The translations under genes and the position numbers were made by a program. The notes below the pieces were generated by a model. The model had not been told where the DNA came from, did no database searches, and saw only the letters and a program-made list of their open reading frames with translations. A stretch of DNA of 64,000 bases from Bacteroidales bacterium UBA4116 (lineage in GTDB: Bacteria > Bacteroidota > Bacteroidia > Bacteroidales > Tannerellaceae). The stretch lies in contig DFXE01000020.1 of assembly GCA_002381645.1 (NCBI GenBank), positions 455,262-519,261 on the forward strand, written 5' to 3'. This document shows positions 53,793 through 63,941 of this stretch, piece by piece. Each line of letters starts with the position of its first letter. Within the stretch, counting starts at the first letter, position 1.

Positions 53793-54401
53793 TTATTTGG
53801 CTGCAGGAGAATAGTTCTTATTCAGGTATGATATTACTTCTTCAGTTATATTATACGTTTCGGCAGCCAAAAGGATTACATCAGTCGAACGACTGCTGAA
53901 TATGATCTGATAATTCCTGTCCTGGTTGAATATCTTCAGCTGGGCAATTAATGAATCACGAAGCTGTTCAGTTAATTTCTGCTGCTCTTCCATTAATTCG
54001 CGCGCCAGGCGTTCATCGAGCTGCTGCAATTCCTGTTGCTTTTTCATCAGCCTTACCTGTTCCTGCTCTGCCCTTTCACGTGTAAGGAAAGCATTATTCT
54101 GTATTTTGCGTTCGAAATCCTGTATTTCTGTTTGGAGTCTGCCTGCTTGTTGATTAATATTCGCACGTGAATTTTCCTGCTTTTTCATAATCACCTCAAG
54201 CAAATCATTATAATAATTGTAATTGAGAAGAAGAGAATCCATATCAACATATGCAACAGGGAGCGTCCCTGTGGAATCATCTGCGGAAGCAAATGTTGTA
54301 TTGGTTGCATTTGTTTCTTTTTTCACGGTAAAATGCAATATAAATAAAATAATCACAGCTACTGCAAGTACACCGTTAATCACGTAGTTAATGTTCTTCA
54401 T
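53793..54401 (-). CDS. OmpH/Skp-family periplasmic chaperone-like protein
   Basis: The 202-residue protein has an uncleaved-looking N-terminal membrane helix (about residues 8-25). A mature Skp domain follows: VAYVDMDSLLLNYNYYNDLL, then a long charged coiled coil (about residues 70-155, Gln/Glu/Arg-rich), then the closing strand QIIFSSRSTDVILLAAE. Skp-like proteins hold unfolded outer-membrane proteins in the periplasm. The N-terminal anchor suggests a membrane-tethered version. Confidence 0.85.
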   Translation of the reverse strand: MKNINYVINGVLAVAVIILFILHFTVKKETNATNTTFASADDSTGTLPVAYVDMDSLLLNYNYYNDLLEVIMKKQENSRANINQQAGRLQTEIQDFERKIQNNAFLTRERAEQEQVRLMKKQQELQQLDERLARELMEEQQKLTEQLRDSLIAQLKIFNQDRNYQIIFSSRSTDVILLAAETYNITEEVISYLNKNYSPAAK

Positions 54402-54424
54402 ACAGTTTAATTTAAATCTCTATA

Positions 54425-54643
54425 TTATACTTTTATTTCTTTCAAACGTTGTTCTAAATTTCGTTGTTTCAATATCTCTTTATGTTGTGTTCTTGCACAT
54501 TGAATTCCTTTATCACGTAATGCTTTGTTTCCACCGACATGCGAACTGGGAAATTCCCCGTTTTTTTTAAGCAGAATTTTAACTGAAAGCAGCAAAACAC
54601 AAATAAGAAGAATTGTGATAGTAATTAATATTGTTGTAAGCAT
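54425..54643 (-). CDS. Small single-pass membrane protein, conserved-looking
   Basis: The 72-residue protein has one N-terminal transmembrane helix (about residues 3-24, TTILITITILLICVLLLSV) and a cytoplasmic tail with FPSSHVGGNKALRDKGIQCA and a basic, Glu-rich end. A tail of the form HVGxNKALRxKGIxCAxTQ is, to my recollection, common to small Bacteroidales proteins of unknown function. An exact -7 box precedes it, which supports a real gene. It sits 23 bases upstream of the Skp-like gene on the same strand. Confidence 0.7.
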   Translation of the reverse strand: MLTTILITITILLICVLLLSVKILLKKNGEFPSSHVGGNKALRDKGIQCARTQHKEILKQRNLEQRLKEIKV

Positions 54644-54663
54644 TTTCTTTATATTTGTGGACG

Positions 54664-54671
54664 CAAATATA
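54664..54671 (-). promoter_or_regulatory. Putative -7 promoter element
   Basis: On the minus strand TATATTTG followed by C, 20 bases upstream of the small membrane protein ATG. Confidence 0.5.
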
Positions 54672-54788
54672 ACAGTTTAACTGATTACCTGTTATCTTTT
54701 TGGTAGATTATTCTACTTTTTTTCAAAGCAGGTACTATATATTGCGAATATTTACGTAATTGCTAACATCTATTAAACAATATACACA

Positions 54789-56246
54789 ATGAACATTACA
54801 GATTTAAAACCGGAAATCGTATGGAAATTCTTCCATCGGATCACGCAGGTTCCCCGTCCTTCCAAGAAAGAAGGGAAGATCATACAGTATCTTGAATCTT
54901 TTGCAAAAGAGTATGGTATTGCCATTAAAAAAGACAAAGCCGGAAACATATTAATGACCAAACCCGCTACTCCAGGCTATGAAAATTTACCTGTTGTTAT
55001 CCTTCAGTCGCATATGGACATGGTATGCGAAAAAAACAGCGATAAAGTCTTTGATTTCGAAAACGATCCAATCCAGACAGTTGTAGACGGTGACTGGTTA
55101 CGAGCCGACGGCACGACATTGGGAGCCGATAACGGAATCGGCATGGCAGCCGAATTGGCCATACTTGCTTCCGACGATATTGAACACGGGCCTATCGAAT
55201 GCCTTTTCACAGTAGATGAAGAAACAGGACTTACCGGTGCAAAAGCTCTTGAAGCAGGTTTTATGACCGGTGAAATCCTGCTTAACCTCGACAGCGAAGA
55301 CGAAGGTGAACTATTCATAGGATGTGCCGGAGGAAAAGACACACAGGCTCAATTCTTCTACGAAGAAGTAGCTGCTCCCGAAGACCTGCAATATTTCCGT
55401 ATCGATATAAAAGGACTAAAAGGTGGGCATTCCGGAAGCGATATTCATATCGGTTTAGGCAATGCAAATAAAATACTGGTCAGGTTCCTTTACCTTCTGA
55501 AACAAAAATTTGATTTCACGCTCTGTGCAATCGACGGCGGTAACCTAAGAAACGCCATTGCCCGCGAGGCATATGCTGTGATAGGTCTGAATGATTCCGA
55601 CAAAGAAGATGTCAGAACAATGCTGAATGTTTTTGCTTCAAACATAGAAAATGAACTAAAACACGTTGATCCGGACGTTCAGTTAAGTATGCAATCCACC
55701 GATCGTCCGGCAACTTATATCAACCATGCCATTACGGAAAAACTTATTTATGCTTTACAAGCATGCCCGCATGGCGTTATATCTATGAGCCACGATATCG
55801 AAGGCCTGGTGGAAACATCTACCAATCTTGCTTCCGTTAAAATGAAAGAAGGAAATACTATTGTGGTAGGAACCAGTCAACGGAGCTCCATTGAATCAAG
55901 CAAAATAGCAGTAGCTAACCAAGTAGCCAGTACTTTTTTATTAGCCAATGCTACCGTTACCCAGGGAGACGGCTATCCGGGCTGGGCGCCTGATCCCAAT
56001 TCGAAGATTTTAAAAGTAGCGGAAGAATCCTATAAACGTTTATTCAATAAAGAACCTAAGAACATGGCTATTCATGCCGGTCTGGAATGTGGATTATTCC
56101 TTGAAAAATATCCTTATCTCGATATGATATCTTTTGGTCCCACTCTACGTGACGTACACTCGCCAAACGAACGTATAAAAATAGAAACAGTCGCTCTTTG
56201 GTGGGAGCACCTGGTGGATTTACTGAAAAACATACCTGCCAAATAA
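54789..56246 (+). CDS. pepD: Aminoacyl-histidine dipeptidase (M20 family)
   Basis: The 485-residue zinc dipeptidase hydrolyses Xaa-His dipeptides such as carnosine. Metal-site motifs are VILQSHMDMVCEK, TLGADNGIGMAAELA, FTVDEETGLTGAKAL and LNLDSEDEGELFIGCAGG; the C-terminal His is in SFGPTLRDVHSPNE. The lid domain contains FRIDIKGLKGGHSGSDIH. Length and motifs agree with PepD. The gene is a single unit divergent from the small membrane protein. Confidence 0.96.
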   Translation: MNITDLKPEIVWKFFHRITQVPRPSKKEGKIIQYLESFAKEYGIAIKKDKAGNILMTKPATPGYENLPVVILQSHMDMVCEKNSDKVFDFENDPIQTVVDGDWLRADGTTLGADNGIGMAAELAILASDDIEHGPIECLFTVDEETGLTGAKALEAGFMTGEILLNLDSEDEGELFIGCAGGKDTQAQFFYEEVAAPEDLQYFRIDIKGLKGGHSGSDIHIGLGNANKILVRFLYLLKQKFDFTLCAIDGGNLRNAIAREAYAVIGLNDSDKEDVRTMLNVFASNIENELKHVDPDVQLSMQSTDRPATYINHAITEKLIYALQACPHGVISMSHDIEGLVETSTNLASVKMKEGNTIVVGTSQRSSIESSKIAVANQVASTFLLANATVTQGDGYPGWAPDPNSKILKVAEESYKRLFNKEPKNMAIHAGLECGLFLEKYPYLDMISFGPTLRDVHSPNERIKIETVALWWEHLVDLLKNIPAK

Positions 56247-56310
56247 TTTTAATAATTGAAAGTTGGATGCCGGAAGCGAAATAAAACAACTGTTTCTCCG
56301 TTATTTGGAT

Positions 56311-57843
56311 ATGAGAAGAATAGATTTCCGACATTCAACTTTTATTTTGCCGTTTTTCCTGTTAGCAACCTTTCTAATAGGATGCAACGATTTAAACAAT
56401 GATTTTTCCACCAATCCGAATTACCGTCTGACTTTTTCGGTCGACACATTATCTTTTGATACTGTATTTACCACTATCGGCTCGGCTACACGCGAGTTTA
56501 TGGTCTATAATCCCCATCCCGAACCACTCAATATCCAATCCATCCAACTGGCCGGCCCGTCCAAATCCGGATTCCGAATAAATGTAGATGGACGTAGCGG
56601 AGAAACATTCACAGATATCCGCATCGAGGATAAGGATAGTTTGTATGTACTTGTCGAAGTAACTGTCGATCCTACCGGCAATAATGAACCGCTATTGATT
56701 GAAGACCACCTGCAATTTACCACCAATGGAACTACACAGTCGGTGCTTCTTCGTGCATTCGGCCAGGATGTAAACCTGATGAAAGGCGGAACCACCATTT
56801 CTGAGGACACCGTATGGACTGCCGAACGCCCCTACCTTATTTATGACAGTGTCGTAGTAGCAAAGGGAGTAACGCTCGAAATTGAAAAAGGTTCAGCAAT
56901 CCATATGCATGATAAAGCCAGATGGGTGATACATGGTACTATCAAAGCGAAAGGTACACCCGAAGAGCCGGTTCTTTTCCGGGGCGATCGGCTGGACAAC
57001 CTGTTATCCGGTCTACCTTACGATCGTGTACCCGGACAATGGGACGGCATTTATTTTAAGCCAGAAAGTTATAATAATGTCATGGACCATGTCATTATAA
57101 GGAATGGAGAGACGGCCCTCCGGTTTTATGAATCTTCAACAGAGGAATCTAAACTGAAAATAAACAATTCACAAGTCACTAATTTCAGCAGTAATTTGCT
57201 TTATGCGGAGAACTGCCGTATCGAGGCGATGAATACAGAATTTACAAATGCAGGGGGCGGGGTGATATCGCTGCATGGAGGAGAATATCATTTTATACAT
57301 TGTACATTTGCCAATTACTTGAAGATCCAACCCGGAAGAAACGGATCCCCGGTTATCCGGTTATACAATTACTTATATACATTGAACGGAGGCGAAATAA
57401 TAAAGAAATCCCAGCCTCTTCAGAAAGCAACTTTCGACAATTGCCTGATAGACGGTTCACTTTCCGAAGGAACCGAACCCCTTAAAGGAGAAATGAGTAT
57501 AGATAATTTCGAAAACGGTGAATTAAATTATCTTTTTAATCACTGTGCTGTAAAAACGATGAAAACAGACAATGCTGGTTTCACCAATGTACAGTTTATC
57601 AGTAAAGACCGCCCAGTGTCATACATTATGATCGGCGATAATTCCAACGATTACATATACGACTACAGGCCGTCATTGACAGTAGATAAAGAAGGAAATC
57701 CCCAACCGGACCAGGTAGTTATAGGAAAAGCAGATCGCAAAATATCCGAATTATATCCAACCGACCGGCTGGGTATCAATAGGTTTTCCAATGATGAGGG
57801 ACCCGATATCGGAGCTTATGAACATCTCCCTGAGAGGGAATAA
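56311..57843 (+). CDS. Lipoprotein with right-handed beta-helix
   Basis: The 510-residue protein starts MRRIDFRHSTFILPFFLLAT with lipobox LIGC (Cys25). Residues about 40-165 look like an Ig/ASH-type beta-sandwich (FDTVFTTIGSATREFMVYNP); residues about 180-500 form a pectate-lyase-like right-handed beta-helix (GVTLEIEKGSAIHMHDKARW, VIIRNGETALRFYE) and end DEGPDIGAYEHLPE, a common end of such helices. The TTG at 56263 is rejected as start because ATG 56311 puts the signal peptide at the N-terminus. It is probably a surface or periplasmic carbohydrate-binding protein of unknown target. Confidence 0.8.
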   Translation: MRRIDFRHSTFILPFFLLATFLIGCNDLNNDFSTNPNYRLTFSVDTLSFDTVFTTIGSATREFMVYNPHPEPLNIQSIQLAGPSKSGFRINVDGRSGETFTDIRIEDKDSLYVLVEVTVDPTGNNEPLLIEDHLQFTTNGTTQSVLLRAFGQDVNLMKGGTTISEDTVWTAERPYLIYDSVVVAKGVTLEIEKGSAIHMHDKARWVIHGTIKAKGTPEEPVLFRGDRLDNLLSGLPYDRVPGQWDGIYFKPESYNNVMDHVIIRNGETALRFYESSTEESKLKINNSQVTNFSSNLLYAENCRIEAMNTEFTNAGGGVISLHGGEYHFIHCTFANYLKIQPGRNGSPVIRLYNYLYTLNGGEIIKKSQPLQKATFDNCLIDGSLSEGTEPLKGEMSIDNFENGELNYLFNHCAVKTMKTDNAGFTNVQFISKDRPVSYIMIGDNSNDYIYDYRPSLTVDKEGNPQPDQVVIGKADRKISELYPTDRLGINRFSNDEGPDIGAYEHLPERE

Positions 57844-57853
57844 AACAACAAAC

Positions 57854-58849
57854 ATGTACAGAACCTTAACAATCATTACTTTTTTTATTTTTACACTCTC
57901 GCCGGTTAAAGCACAATCGTTCCGTATAATGTGTTACAATACTGAGAACCTGTTCGATACGGAAAACAATCCCCGGACGGAGGACGACGAATTCTTACCT
58001 TCGGGAAGCAGGCGTTGGACAAAAGGAAGATACTATCATAAACTCCAGCAAATAGCCAAAGTGATAAACGCGGCGGGCGAATGGGACACTCCGTCGATAA
58101 TCGGATTATGCGAAGTAGAAAACGATAGCGTTATCACGCATCTACTCACACGTACCCCACTCAGGCATCAACAATACAGATACTGCATATCACGAACCTC
58201 CGACCGTCGCGGAATAAACGTGGCAATGCTCTACCAGCGTGATAAATTCCGTTATATCGGTCACCGATCCGTCCCTGTAAAAACATCACGGAGAAATGAT
58301 CATCCGATACGCGACATCCTGCATGTCTGGGGCGAAATAATTACTGGAGATACCCTCGATCTGGCAATATGCCATTTTCCCTCCAAATACGGTGGAGAAA
58401 AAGAAAGTGAAAAGCGCAGGATACGGGCGGCAGAAGTATTAAGCCAACTAAACGATTCCCTTATGAGCGTCCGCAACTATCCTTTGATCATCATGATGGG
58501 AGATTTTAATGATCCGCCGGAAAGTAAGTCGATGCATATTGTTACAGGAAAAAAATTCCATAATCTTTTTTCTCGTCTGGTCGGTGGAGAAACAAAAGGA
58601 AGCCATAAATACCAGGGAGAATGGAGCCAGTTAGACCAGATCATTGTAAACATGCAAATGCTTTCCTCCGGCAGTAGAATGCGGGTGATTCCGGAAAGTG
58701 TTGTCAACTTTTCAGCACCTTTTCTGTTTATTAATGATAAAACCTGGCGTGGAAAACGTCCGCACCGTACATATTACGGATTCAAATACGAAGGAGGATA
58801 TAGCGATCATCTGCCCGTCATCGCGGATTTCTTGTTATCTTTGCCATAG
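57854..58849 (+). CDS. Exported endonuclease/exonuclease/phosphatase-family protein
   Basis: The 331-residue protein has a signal peptide (about residues 1-20, ending PVKAQ) and the EEP fold: RIMCYNTENLFDTENNP, then IIGLCEVEND (metal Glu), LAICHFPSKYGG, IIMMGDFNDPPESKSM and GYSDHLPVIADFLL (catalytic Asp-His). Such proteins cleave phosphodiester or phosphate esters, DNA among them. The frame extends 21 codons upstream inside the previous gene, but ATG 57854 fits the signal peptide. It starts ten bases after the beta-helix lipoprotein gene and is followed after 17 bases by the M23 peptidase gene. Confidence 0.88.
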   Translation: MYRTLTIITFFIFTLSPVKAQSFRIMCYNTENLFDTENNPRTEDDEFLPSGSRRWTKGRYYHKLQQIAKVINAAGEWDTPSIIGLCEVENDSVITHLLTRTPLRHQQYRYCISRTSDRRGINVAMLYQRDKFRYIGHRSVPVKTSRRNDHPIRDILHVWGEIITGDTLDLAICHFPSKYGGEKESEKRRIRAAEVLSQLNDSLMSVRNYPLIIMMGDFNDPPESKSMHIVTGKKFHNLFSRLVGGETKGSHKYQGEWSQLDQIIVNMQMLSSGSRMRVIPESVVNFSAPFLFINDKTWRGKRPHRTYYGFKYEGGYSDHLPVIADFLLSLP

Positions 58850-58866
58850 AAAAGCAAACAGCACCT

Positions 58867-60552
58867 ATGCGTTATTACCCTATATTATCCATAATTTGTT
58901 TATTGTTTACAACTCCGGGCTTTATAACCTCGCAGGAGTTTCGCAATCCCTTTGAGTTCCCTATCCTGCTTAGCGGTAATTTCGGAGAACTACGAAATAA
59001 CCATTTCCATGCCGGCATCGATTTCAAAACACAGGGGGTCGAAGGAAAATCTGTACATGCCGTTGAAGACGGATACATCTCACGTATTTCAGTAAGTCCC
59101 TGGGGATACGGAAATGCGCTCTATATAAACCATCCAAACGGATTAACAACCGTTTATGGGCACCTGCAGCGGTTTAATGAAGCCATTACCGCTTACGTCA
59201 AAGAAAAACAATACGAGCTAGAAAGCTTTGCCGTAAACCTTTTACTCGATTCCACACAATTCCGGGTAAAAAAAGGGGATATAATCGCATTAGGCGGAAA
59301 TTCCGGCAGTTCGGCAGGACCACATCTGCATTTTGAAGTACGTGATACACAATCAGAAGATGTAATGGACCCGCTTGACTATTATAAAGACCGGATTAAA
59401 GACAATACTACACCCAAAATACAGGGAGTGATGATTTATCCGGTAGAAGGGCGGGGAGTAATAAACGGTAGCAATAAAAAAAAGGAATTGAAACCGGTAA
59501 CGGCAAAAAACGGAAAACAAACACTTACCGGAAAAGCGGAAGCCTGGGGAGATATTGCTCTTGCCGTCAAAAGCTACGACTATATGGATGGAACAACAAA
59601 CATTTACGGGGTACGTAAAATTGTTCTGGAAGCCGACAGCCAGGTGATATTCAAAAGTGACATCAATCGGTTCTCATTTGACGAAACACGTTATTTAAAT
59701 AGCTTTGTGGATTACGAAGAATGGAAAGACAACCGGTCCTTCTATATGAAAAGTTTTATTGAACCCGGAAACAGGCTGCGTTTCATAGAAGGAGTAAACC
59801 GTGGGATTTTCACTATCAATGAAGAACGGACATATCATTTCGTTTACCACCTGGAAGATGCATATGGCAATACAACAAAGCTATCGGTATGGATAGACGG
59901 GAAAAAACAGGAAATTCCTTCTCCGCGCACCGACGGAACCCAATATTTCCATTGGAAAAGTGAAAACCGTTTCGGGGCAAAAGGCATACGACTCGTTATT
60001 CCTGCAGGAAATTTATACGACGACGTATATTTCCGTTATTCCGTTAAAGAAGACAGTACGACAATCGCCGCAACCCACACGCTTCATAACCGTACGATAC
60101 CCATACATAAAAACGCGCAGCTATCTATACGGTTACAATCGGACACACTTGATAATAAGCAGCAATACGGAATCGTAAGAAAAAATAAAAACAAACTGTC
60201 GTGGGTAGGAGGCACTTACCGTAACGGATGGATAGACGCCGATATAAGGGAACTTGGAAGCTTCACCATTGCCCAGGATACCAAACCGCCTGTTATTACA
60301 CCCGTTAACCCCGATGCCTGGGTAGGCAGTCAAATGATCACATTCCGTATATCCGACAATTTAAGTGGTGTACAAACATACCGTGGAGAAATAGACGGGC
60401 AATTCGTCCTTTTCGAATTCGACGGAAAGAAAGGGCTTGTAAGATACCGGTTCGACAAAGAACGGCTTTCCCGCGGAGCGCATCAATTGACTTTTACACT
60501 CACCGACGCCTGCGGAAATGTTTCCGTATACGAAAAGAAATTCACCTGGTAA
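58867..60552 (+). CDS. M23-family metallopeptidase, exported
   Basis: The 561-residue protein has a signal peptide (about residues 1-22) and an N-terminal LytM/M23 domain: GELRNNHFHAGIDF (His48, Asp52) and SSAGPHLHFEVRD (His153, His155), all four expected zinc-site residues being present. About 400 further residues are beta-rich, with Ig-like features near the end (FRISDNLSGVQTYRGEIDG, HQLTFTLTDACGNVSVYEKK). M23 peptidases cut peptidoglycan cross-bridges; here the long C-terminal part may give wall or membrane binding. It is in a run with the lipoprotein and EEP genes. Confidence 0.9.
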   Translation: MRYYPILSIICLLFTTPGFITSQEFRNPFEFPILLSGNFGELRNNHFHAGIDFKTQGVEGKSVHAVEDGYISRISVSPWGYGNALYINHPNGLTTVYGHLQRFNEAITAYVKEKQYELESFAVNLLLDSTQFRVKKGDIIALGGNSGSSAGPHLHFEVRDTQSEDVMDPLDYYKDRIKDNTTPKIQGVMIYPVEGRGVINGSNKKKELKPVTAKNGKQTLTGKAEAWGDIALAVKSYDYMDGTTNIYGVRKIVLEADSQVIFKSDINRFSFDETRYLNSFVDYEEWKDNRSFYMKSFIEPGNRLRFIEGVNRGIFTINEERTYHFVYHLEDAYGNTTKLSVWIDGKKQEIPSPRTDGTQYFHWKSENRFGAKGIRLVIPAGNLYDDVYFRYSVKEDSTTIAATHTLHNRTIPIHKNAQLSIRLQSDTLDNKQQYGIVRKNKNKLSWVGGTYRNGWIDADIRELGSFTIAQDTKPPVITPVNPDAWVGSQMITFRISDNLSGVQTYRGEIDGQFVLFEFDGKKGLVRYRFDKERLSRGAHQLTFTLTDACGNVSVYEKKFTW

Positions 60553-60591
60553 TTATACATATACTACTTTAATTTTATTAAAGCGGTTTCA

Positions 60592-60622
60592 GTTGCGCAT
60601 AAACAATTAATTAATATCTTTG
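60592..60622 (+). promoter_or_regulatory. Putative promoter of the phosphoglucomutase gene
   Basis: GTTG at 60592-60595 (one mismatch to TTTG) and TATCTTTG at 60615-60622 are separated by 19 bases, the expected spacing. The leader would be about 40 bases. Confidence 0.55.
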
Positions 60623-60667
60623 TTTTCCTGTGAACTAAATTTAACGACAGTAAAACATCATTGACAT

Positions 60668-62416
60668 ATGGAAAACAGCGAGTTATTGGAAATAGTAAGA
60701 AACCGTGCCCAGGGTTGGCTTACAAAAAGTTATGACGCTGAAACACGCGAACAGGTACAAGCATTGCTCGATAACGAAGATCCGACAGATCTGATCGAAG
60801 CATTTTACAAAGAACTGGAATTCGGGACCGGAGGCCTCCGTGGTATTATGGGCGTAGGAAGCAACCGGATGAATATCTACACCGTAGGAGCGGCAACGCA
60901 GGGCCTGTCGAATTACCTGAAAAAACAATTCGGTAATTTAGAAGAGATTAAAGTTGTTATAGGCCATGACTGCCGTAACAACAGCCGCAAATTCGCGGAA
61001 ATTTCAGCCGATATTTTCTCTGCCAACGGAATAAAAGTATATCTTTTCGAAGACCTTCGTCCGACTCCTGAAATATCTTACACCATCCGCAAATTCGGTT
61101 GTCAAAGCGGGATTATTATTACAGCCTCACATAATCCTAAAGAATACAACGGATATAAAGCCTATTGGGACGACGGCGCCCAGATGATTGCCCCGCACGA
61201 TAAAAATACGATAGCAGAAGTAAACAAAATTCGTTCGGCAGACGATATTCAATTCAAAGGCAACAAAGAACTTATTGAAATTATAGGCGAAAGTGTAGAT
61301 AAGCAATACATTAACGATCTCACTACTATTTCCCTTTCAAAAGATGCGATCTCACGTCATCATGACATGAAGATCGTTTACACCCCGATTCACGGGACAG
61401 GAGTGCATATGGTTCCCGATACCTTGCGGGCTTTCGGGTTTACAAATATAATTCATGTTCCTGAGCAGGATATGGTAAGCGGAGATTTCCCGACAGTCAT
61501 CTCACCCAATCCGGAAGAACCGGCTGCTTTGGCTATGGCTGTAGAAAAAGCAAAAGAAACAGATGCCGAATTAGTGCTGGCTACCGATCCCGATGGCGAT
61601 CGTGTAGGTGCAGCCGTTAAAAATAACGAGGGTGAATGGATTTTACTGAATGGTAATCAAACAGCTTTATTATTCGTTTACTACCTCATCACCCGATGGA
61701 AAGAGTTAGGTAAAGTACAGGGCAGGGAGTATATTGTTAAAACCATTGTTACTACAGAACTGATCAGTACGATTGCTCAAAAGAATGGTGTAGAAATGTA
61801 TGATGTATATACAGGTTTTAAATGGATTGCCAAGGTAATGCGTGAAAACGAAGGAAAGAAAAATTACATCGGTGGCGGCGAAGAAAGTTATGGTTTTCTT
61901 TGCGAAGACTTCGTACGGGATAAAGATGCCGTATCCGCTTGTGCTATCCTTGCCGAATTATCTGCCTGGGCAAAAGATCAGGGTCTTTCCGTTTACCAGT
62001 TGCTGCAACGTATTTATGTGGAATACGGCTTTTCGAAAGAAGTAGGGATCTCCGTTACCAAAAAAGGAAAGAGCGGAGCGGAAGAAATTGAAGCCATGAT
62101 GGTAAATTTCAGGAAAAACCCGCTTAAAGAAATTGCCGGTTCGCAAGTAGCATTCATTTACGACTATGCCTCTTTAAAAGGATACAGCTGCCAAGACAAG
62201 GAAATCCTGACATTGAATATGCCTACAACTTCCAATGTTCTGCAATACGTTACAGAAGATAAAACAAAAGTATCCATCCGTCCTTCAGGAACAGAACCCA
62301 AAATCAAGTTCTATTGTGAAGTACACGCTAAAATAAACAGTACAGAAGATTTGCCTGAAGCAGAAAAAGCAGCGGAGGAAAAGATCGAAAAAATTAAAGC
62401 CTCTTTAGGTATTTAA
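60668..62416 (+). CDS. Phosphoglucomutase/phosphomannomutase (PGM2-type phospho-sugar mutase)
   Basis: The 582-residue enzyme moves phosphate between C1 and C6 of hexoses. The phosphoserine loop is ITASHNPKEYNGYKAY (Ser154), the Mg loop is ATDPDGDRVGAAV, sugar binding is YIGGGEESYGF and the phosphate-binding loop is SIRPSGTEPKIKFY. The start EFGTGGLRGIMGVGSNRMN and length fit the long PGM2 group. The gene is transcribed alone, with a clear promoter and a strong terminator. Confidence 0.96.
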   Translation: MENSELLEIVRNRAQGWLTKSYDAETREQVQALLDNEDPTDLIEAFYKELEFGTGGLRGIMGVGSNRMNIYTVGAATQGLSNYLKKQFGNLEEIKVVIGHDCRNNSRKFAEISADIFSANGIKVYLFEDLRPTPEISYTIRKFGCQSGIIITASHNPKEYNGYKAYWDDGAQMIAPHDKNTIAEVNKIRSADDIQFKGNKELIEIIGESVDKQYINDLTTISLSKDAISRHHDMKIVYTPIHGTGVHMVPDTLRAFGFTNIIHVPEQDMVSGDFPTVISPNPEEPAALAMAVEKAKETDAELVLATDPDGDRVGAAVKNNEGEWILLNGNQTALLFVYYLITRWKELGKVQGREYIVKTIVTTELISTIAQKNGVEMYDVYTGFKWIAKVMRENEGKKNYIGGGEESYGFLCEDFVRDKDAVSACAILAELSAWAKDQGLSVYQLLQRIYVEYGFSKEVGISVTKKGKSGAEEIEAMMVNFRKNPLKEIAGSQVAFIYDYASLKGYSCQDKEILTLNMPTTSNVLQYVTEDKTKVSIRPSGTEPKIKFYCEVHAKINSTEDLPEAEKAAEEKIEKIKASLGI

Positions 62417-62440
62417 CATCAAATCATATCAATCAACTAA

Positions 62441-62477
62441 AAGAAGGTACCTAAAATTGAGGTACCTTCTTTTTTTC
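62441..62477 (+). terminator. Intrinsic terminator of phosphoglucomutase gene
   Basis: AAGAAGGTACCT (62441-62452) and AGGTACCTTCTT (62460-62471) form a 12 bp stem with a 7-base loop, followed by a T-tract up to 62476. Confidence 0.85.
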
Positions 62478-62517
62478 TAATTCATATTTACCAATAATAG
62501 GTTTTGTGATTTTATCC

Positions 62518-63900
62518 TTAACGTGTTGTTTCTTTTTGATTATTTATCTGATAAGTGAAACCCAATTTGGCCAGTCCCTCCTGTATGTCGGGATGACTCA
62601 TAAACAAGTTCCATAATAAACCCGAACGATAATTTTCAATCATTACGGCAATGGGGCCCTGATCAATGGCAAGGTAACGCTTGGGATACCAGCCGGCAGT
62701 TTCACTAAAAGCATCATAAAAACCATATTTACCCCAAAGCTTATCGCCTTTACTATAAAGATAACGCATCACTTTCATAGACTCTTTTGGAGTGTAGACA
62801 ATAGAAGAAAGCGCCGCCGTTGGAGATATGACACCTAAGTCCCCCCTTTCATTAGGCTCATGCGCTGAGTAACCATTCACCGAATAACTGGCAGTAAGCC
62901 CCCAACAGTTTTCTCCGTATCCTTCATAGTTTTTAGGATTACGAATACAATAAGCGCGGTTTATCAGCGTATAATTTTTCATTTCTTCAAAGTAATCCGT
63001 ATATCGGTCTGACAGTCCCGTTGGATTAAGTCCCAGGAAAGAATAATGTGCCCAAAAGAGCGGACCGGCTTCTGTTCCCTGATAACGCAAACGCAAAGGA
63101 AACCCTTCCACTTTATGCGGTCCGACAATCGCTCCCTTCTCGGCCCATCCGTCATGGTATACCTCCGCGGGTACGCCGTTTGTTGGCGAAGAAGCTGCCA
63201 ATATATAAGTGATCATACATTCATTATAACCTCTGATATCAAAATTCATTTCCCATGAATGTTCAGGGCTCCAATGCCAATAGAGCACATTCTCACCATT
63301 ACGGTGCCAGTTCCAATCCACATTCCGCCAAATCTTATCGATACGGGCAGCAACCGCTTTTTCCCGTTCGTTACCGTTCACGTAATATTGATGCGCTGCT
63401 AAAAGACCTTGCAGCAGAAAAGAAGTTTCAACAAGGTCGCCACCGTTATCTTTGTCGCTGAATCCTTTCACTTTTCCAGTTTCCCCGTACCACCAATGAG
63501 GAAATACACCGTGGAAAGAATCAGCCTTTTCCAGAAAACCGATAATCCTTTCCATACGTTCAAGCCCTGCTTCACGGGTGACATATCCACGGTCGATACC
63601 TGCAATGAGAGCCATAATACCAAATCCGCTACCACCCGATGTAACAACGTTTTTATCGTCTTCAGGATAATTACCATCTACATGGTAACGTTCACGCGCC
63701 ATTCCACTCGACGGTTCCGCACCCTCCCAGAAATAATTGAAGGTGCGACGCTGAACACTGTCAAGCAGGGCTTCATCCGATATATCCAACAGAACCTGGA
63801 TTTGATCCTTGTTATTACCCACATTAGTGTGCCGTCGTTTACAATTCGAAAAGGATAATAGAACGAGTATGGCTACAGCGAATAATGAAAAACTTTTCAT
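62518..63900 (-). CDS. Glycoamylase-like lipoprotein (GH144, beta-1,2-glucan-active type)
   Basis: The 460-residue protein has a signal peptide with lipobox SFSNC (Cys20). The mature part is an (alpha/alpha)6-barrel of the PF10091 type: RRTFNYFWEGAEPSSGMARE, GGSGFGIMALIAGIDRGYV, GVFPHWWYGETGKV, DNGGDLVETSFLLQGLLAA and WMxWSPEHSWEM-like WHWSPEHSWEMNFDIRGYNE, then EAGPLFWAHYSFLGLNP. GH144 enzymes from Bacteroidetes act on beta-1,2-glucan or release sophorose from it. Lipidation suggests an envelope location. The next gene upstream ends like a GH3 beta-glucosidase, which would fit a two-step pathway. Confidence 0.87.
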   Translation of the reverse strand: MKSFSLFAVAILVLLSFSNCKRRHTNVGNNKDQIQVLLDISDEALLDSVQRRTFNYFWEGAEPSSGMARERYHVDGNYPEDDKNVVTSGGSGFGIMALIAGIDRGYVTREAGLERMERIIGFLEKADSFHGVFPHWWYGETGKVKGFSDKDNGGDLVETSFLLQGLLAAHQYYVNGNEREKAVAARIDKIWRNVDWNWHRNGENVLYWHWSPEHSWEMNFDIRGYNECMITYILAASSPTNGVPAEVYHDGWAEKGAIVGPHKVEGFPLRLRYQGTEAGPLFWAHYSFLGLNPTGLSDRYTDYFEEMKNYTLINRAYCIRNPKNYEGYGENCWGLTASYSVNGYSAHEPNERGDLGVISPTAALSSIVYTPKESMKVMRYLYSKGDKLWGKYGFYDAFSETAGWYPKRYLAIDQGPIAVMIENYRSGLLWNLFMSHPDIQEGLAKLGFTYQINNQKETTR

Positions 63901-63941
63901 GATGATTATTTTATAATATTCAACACCAACATAAATTATCC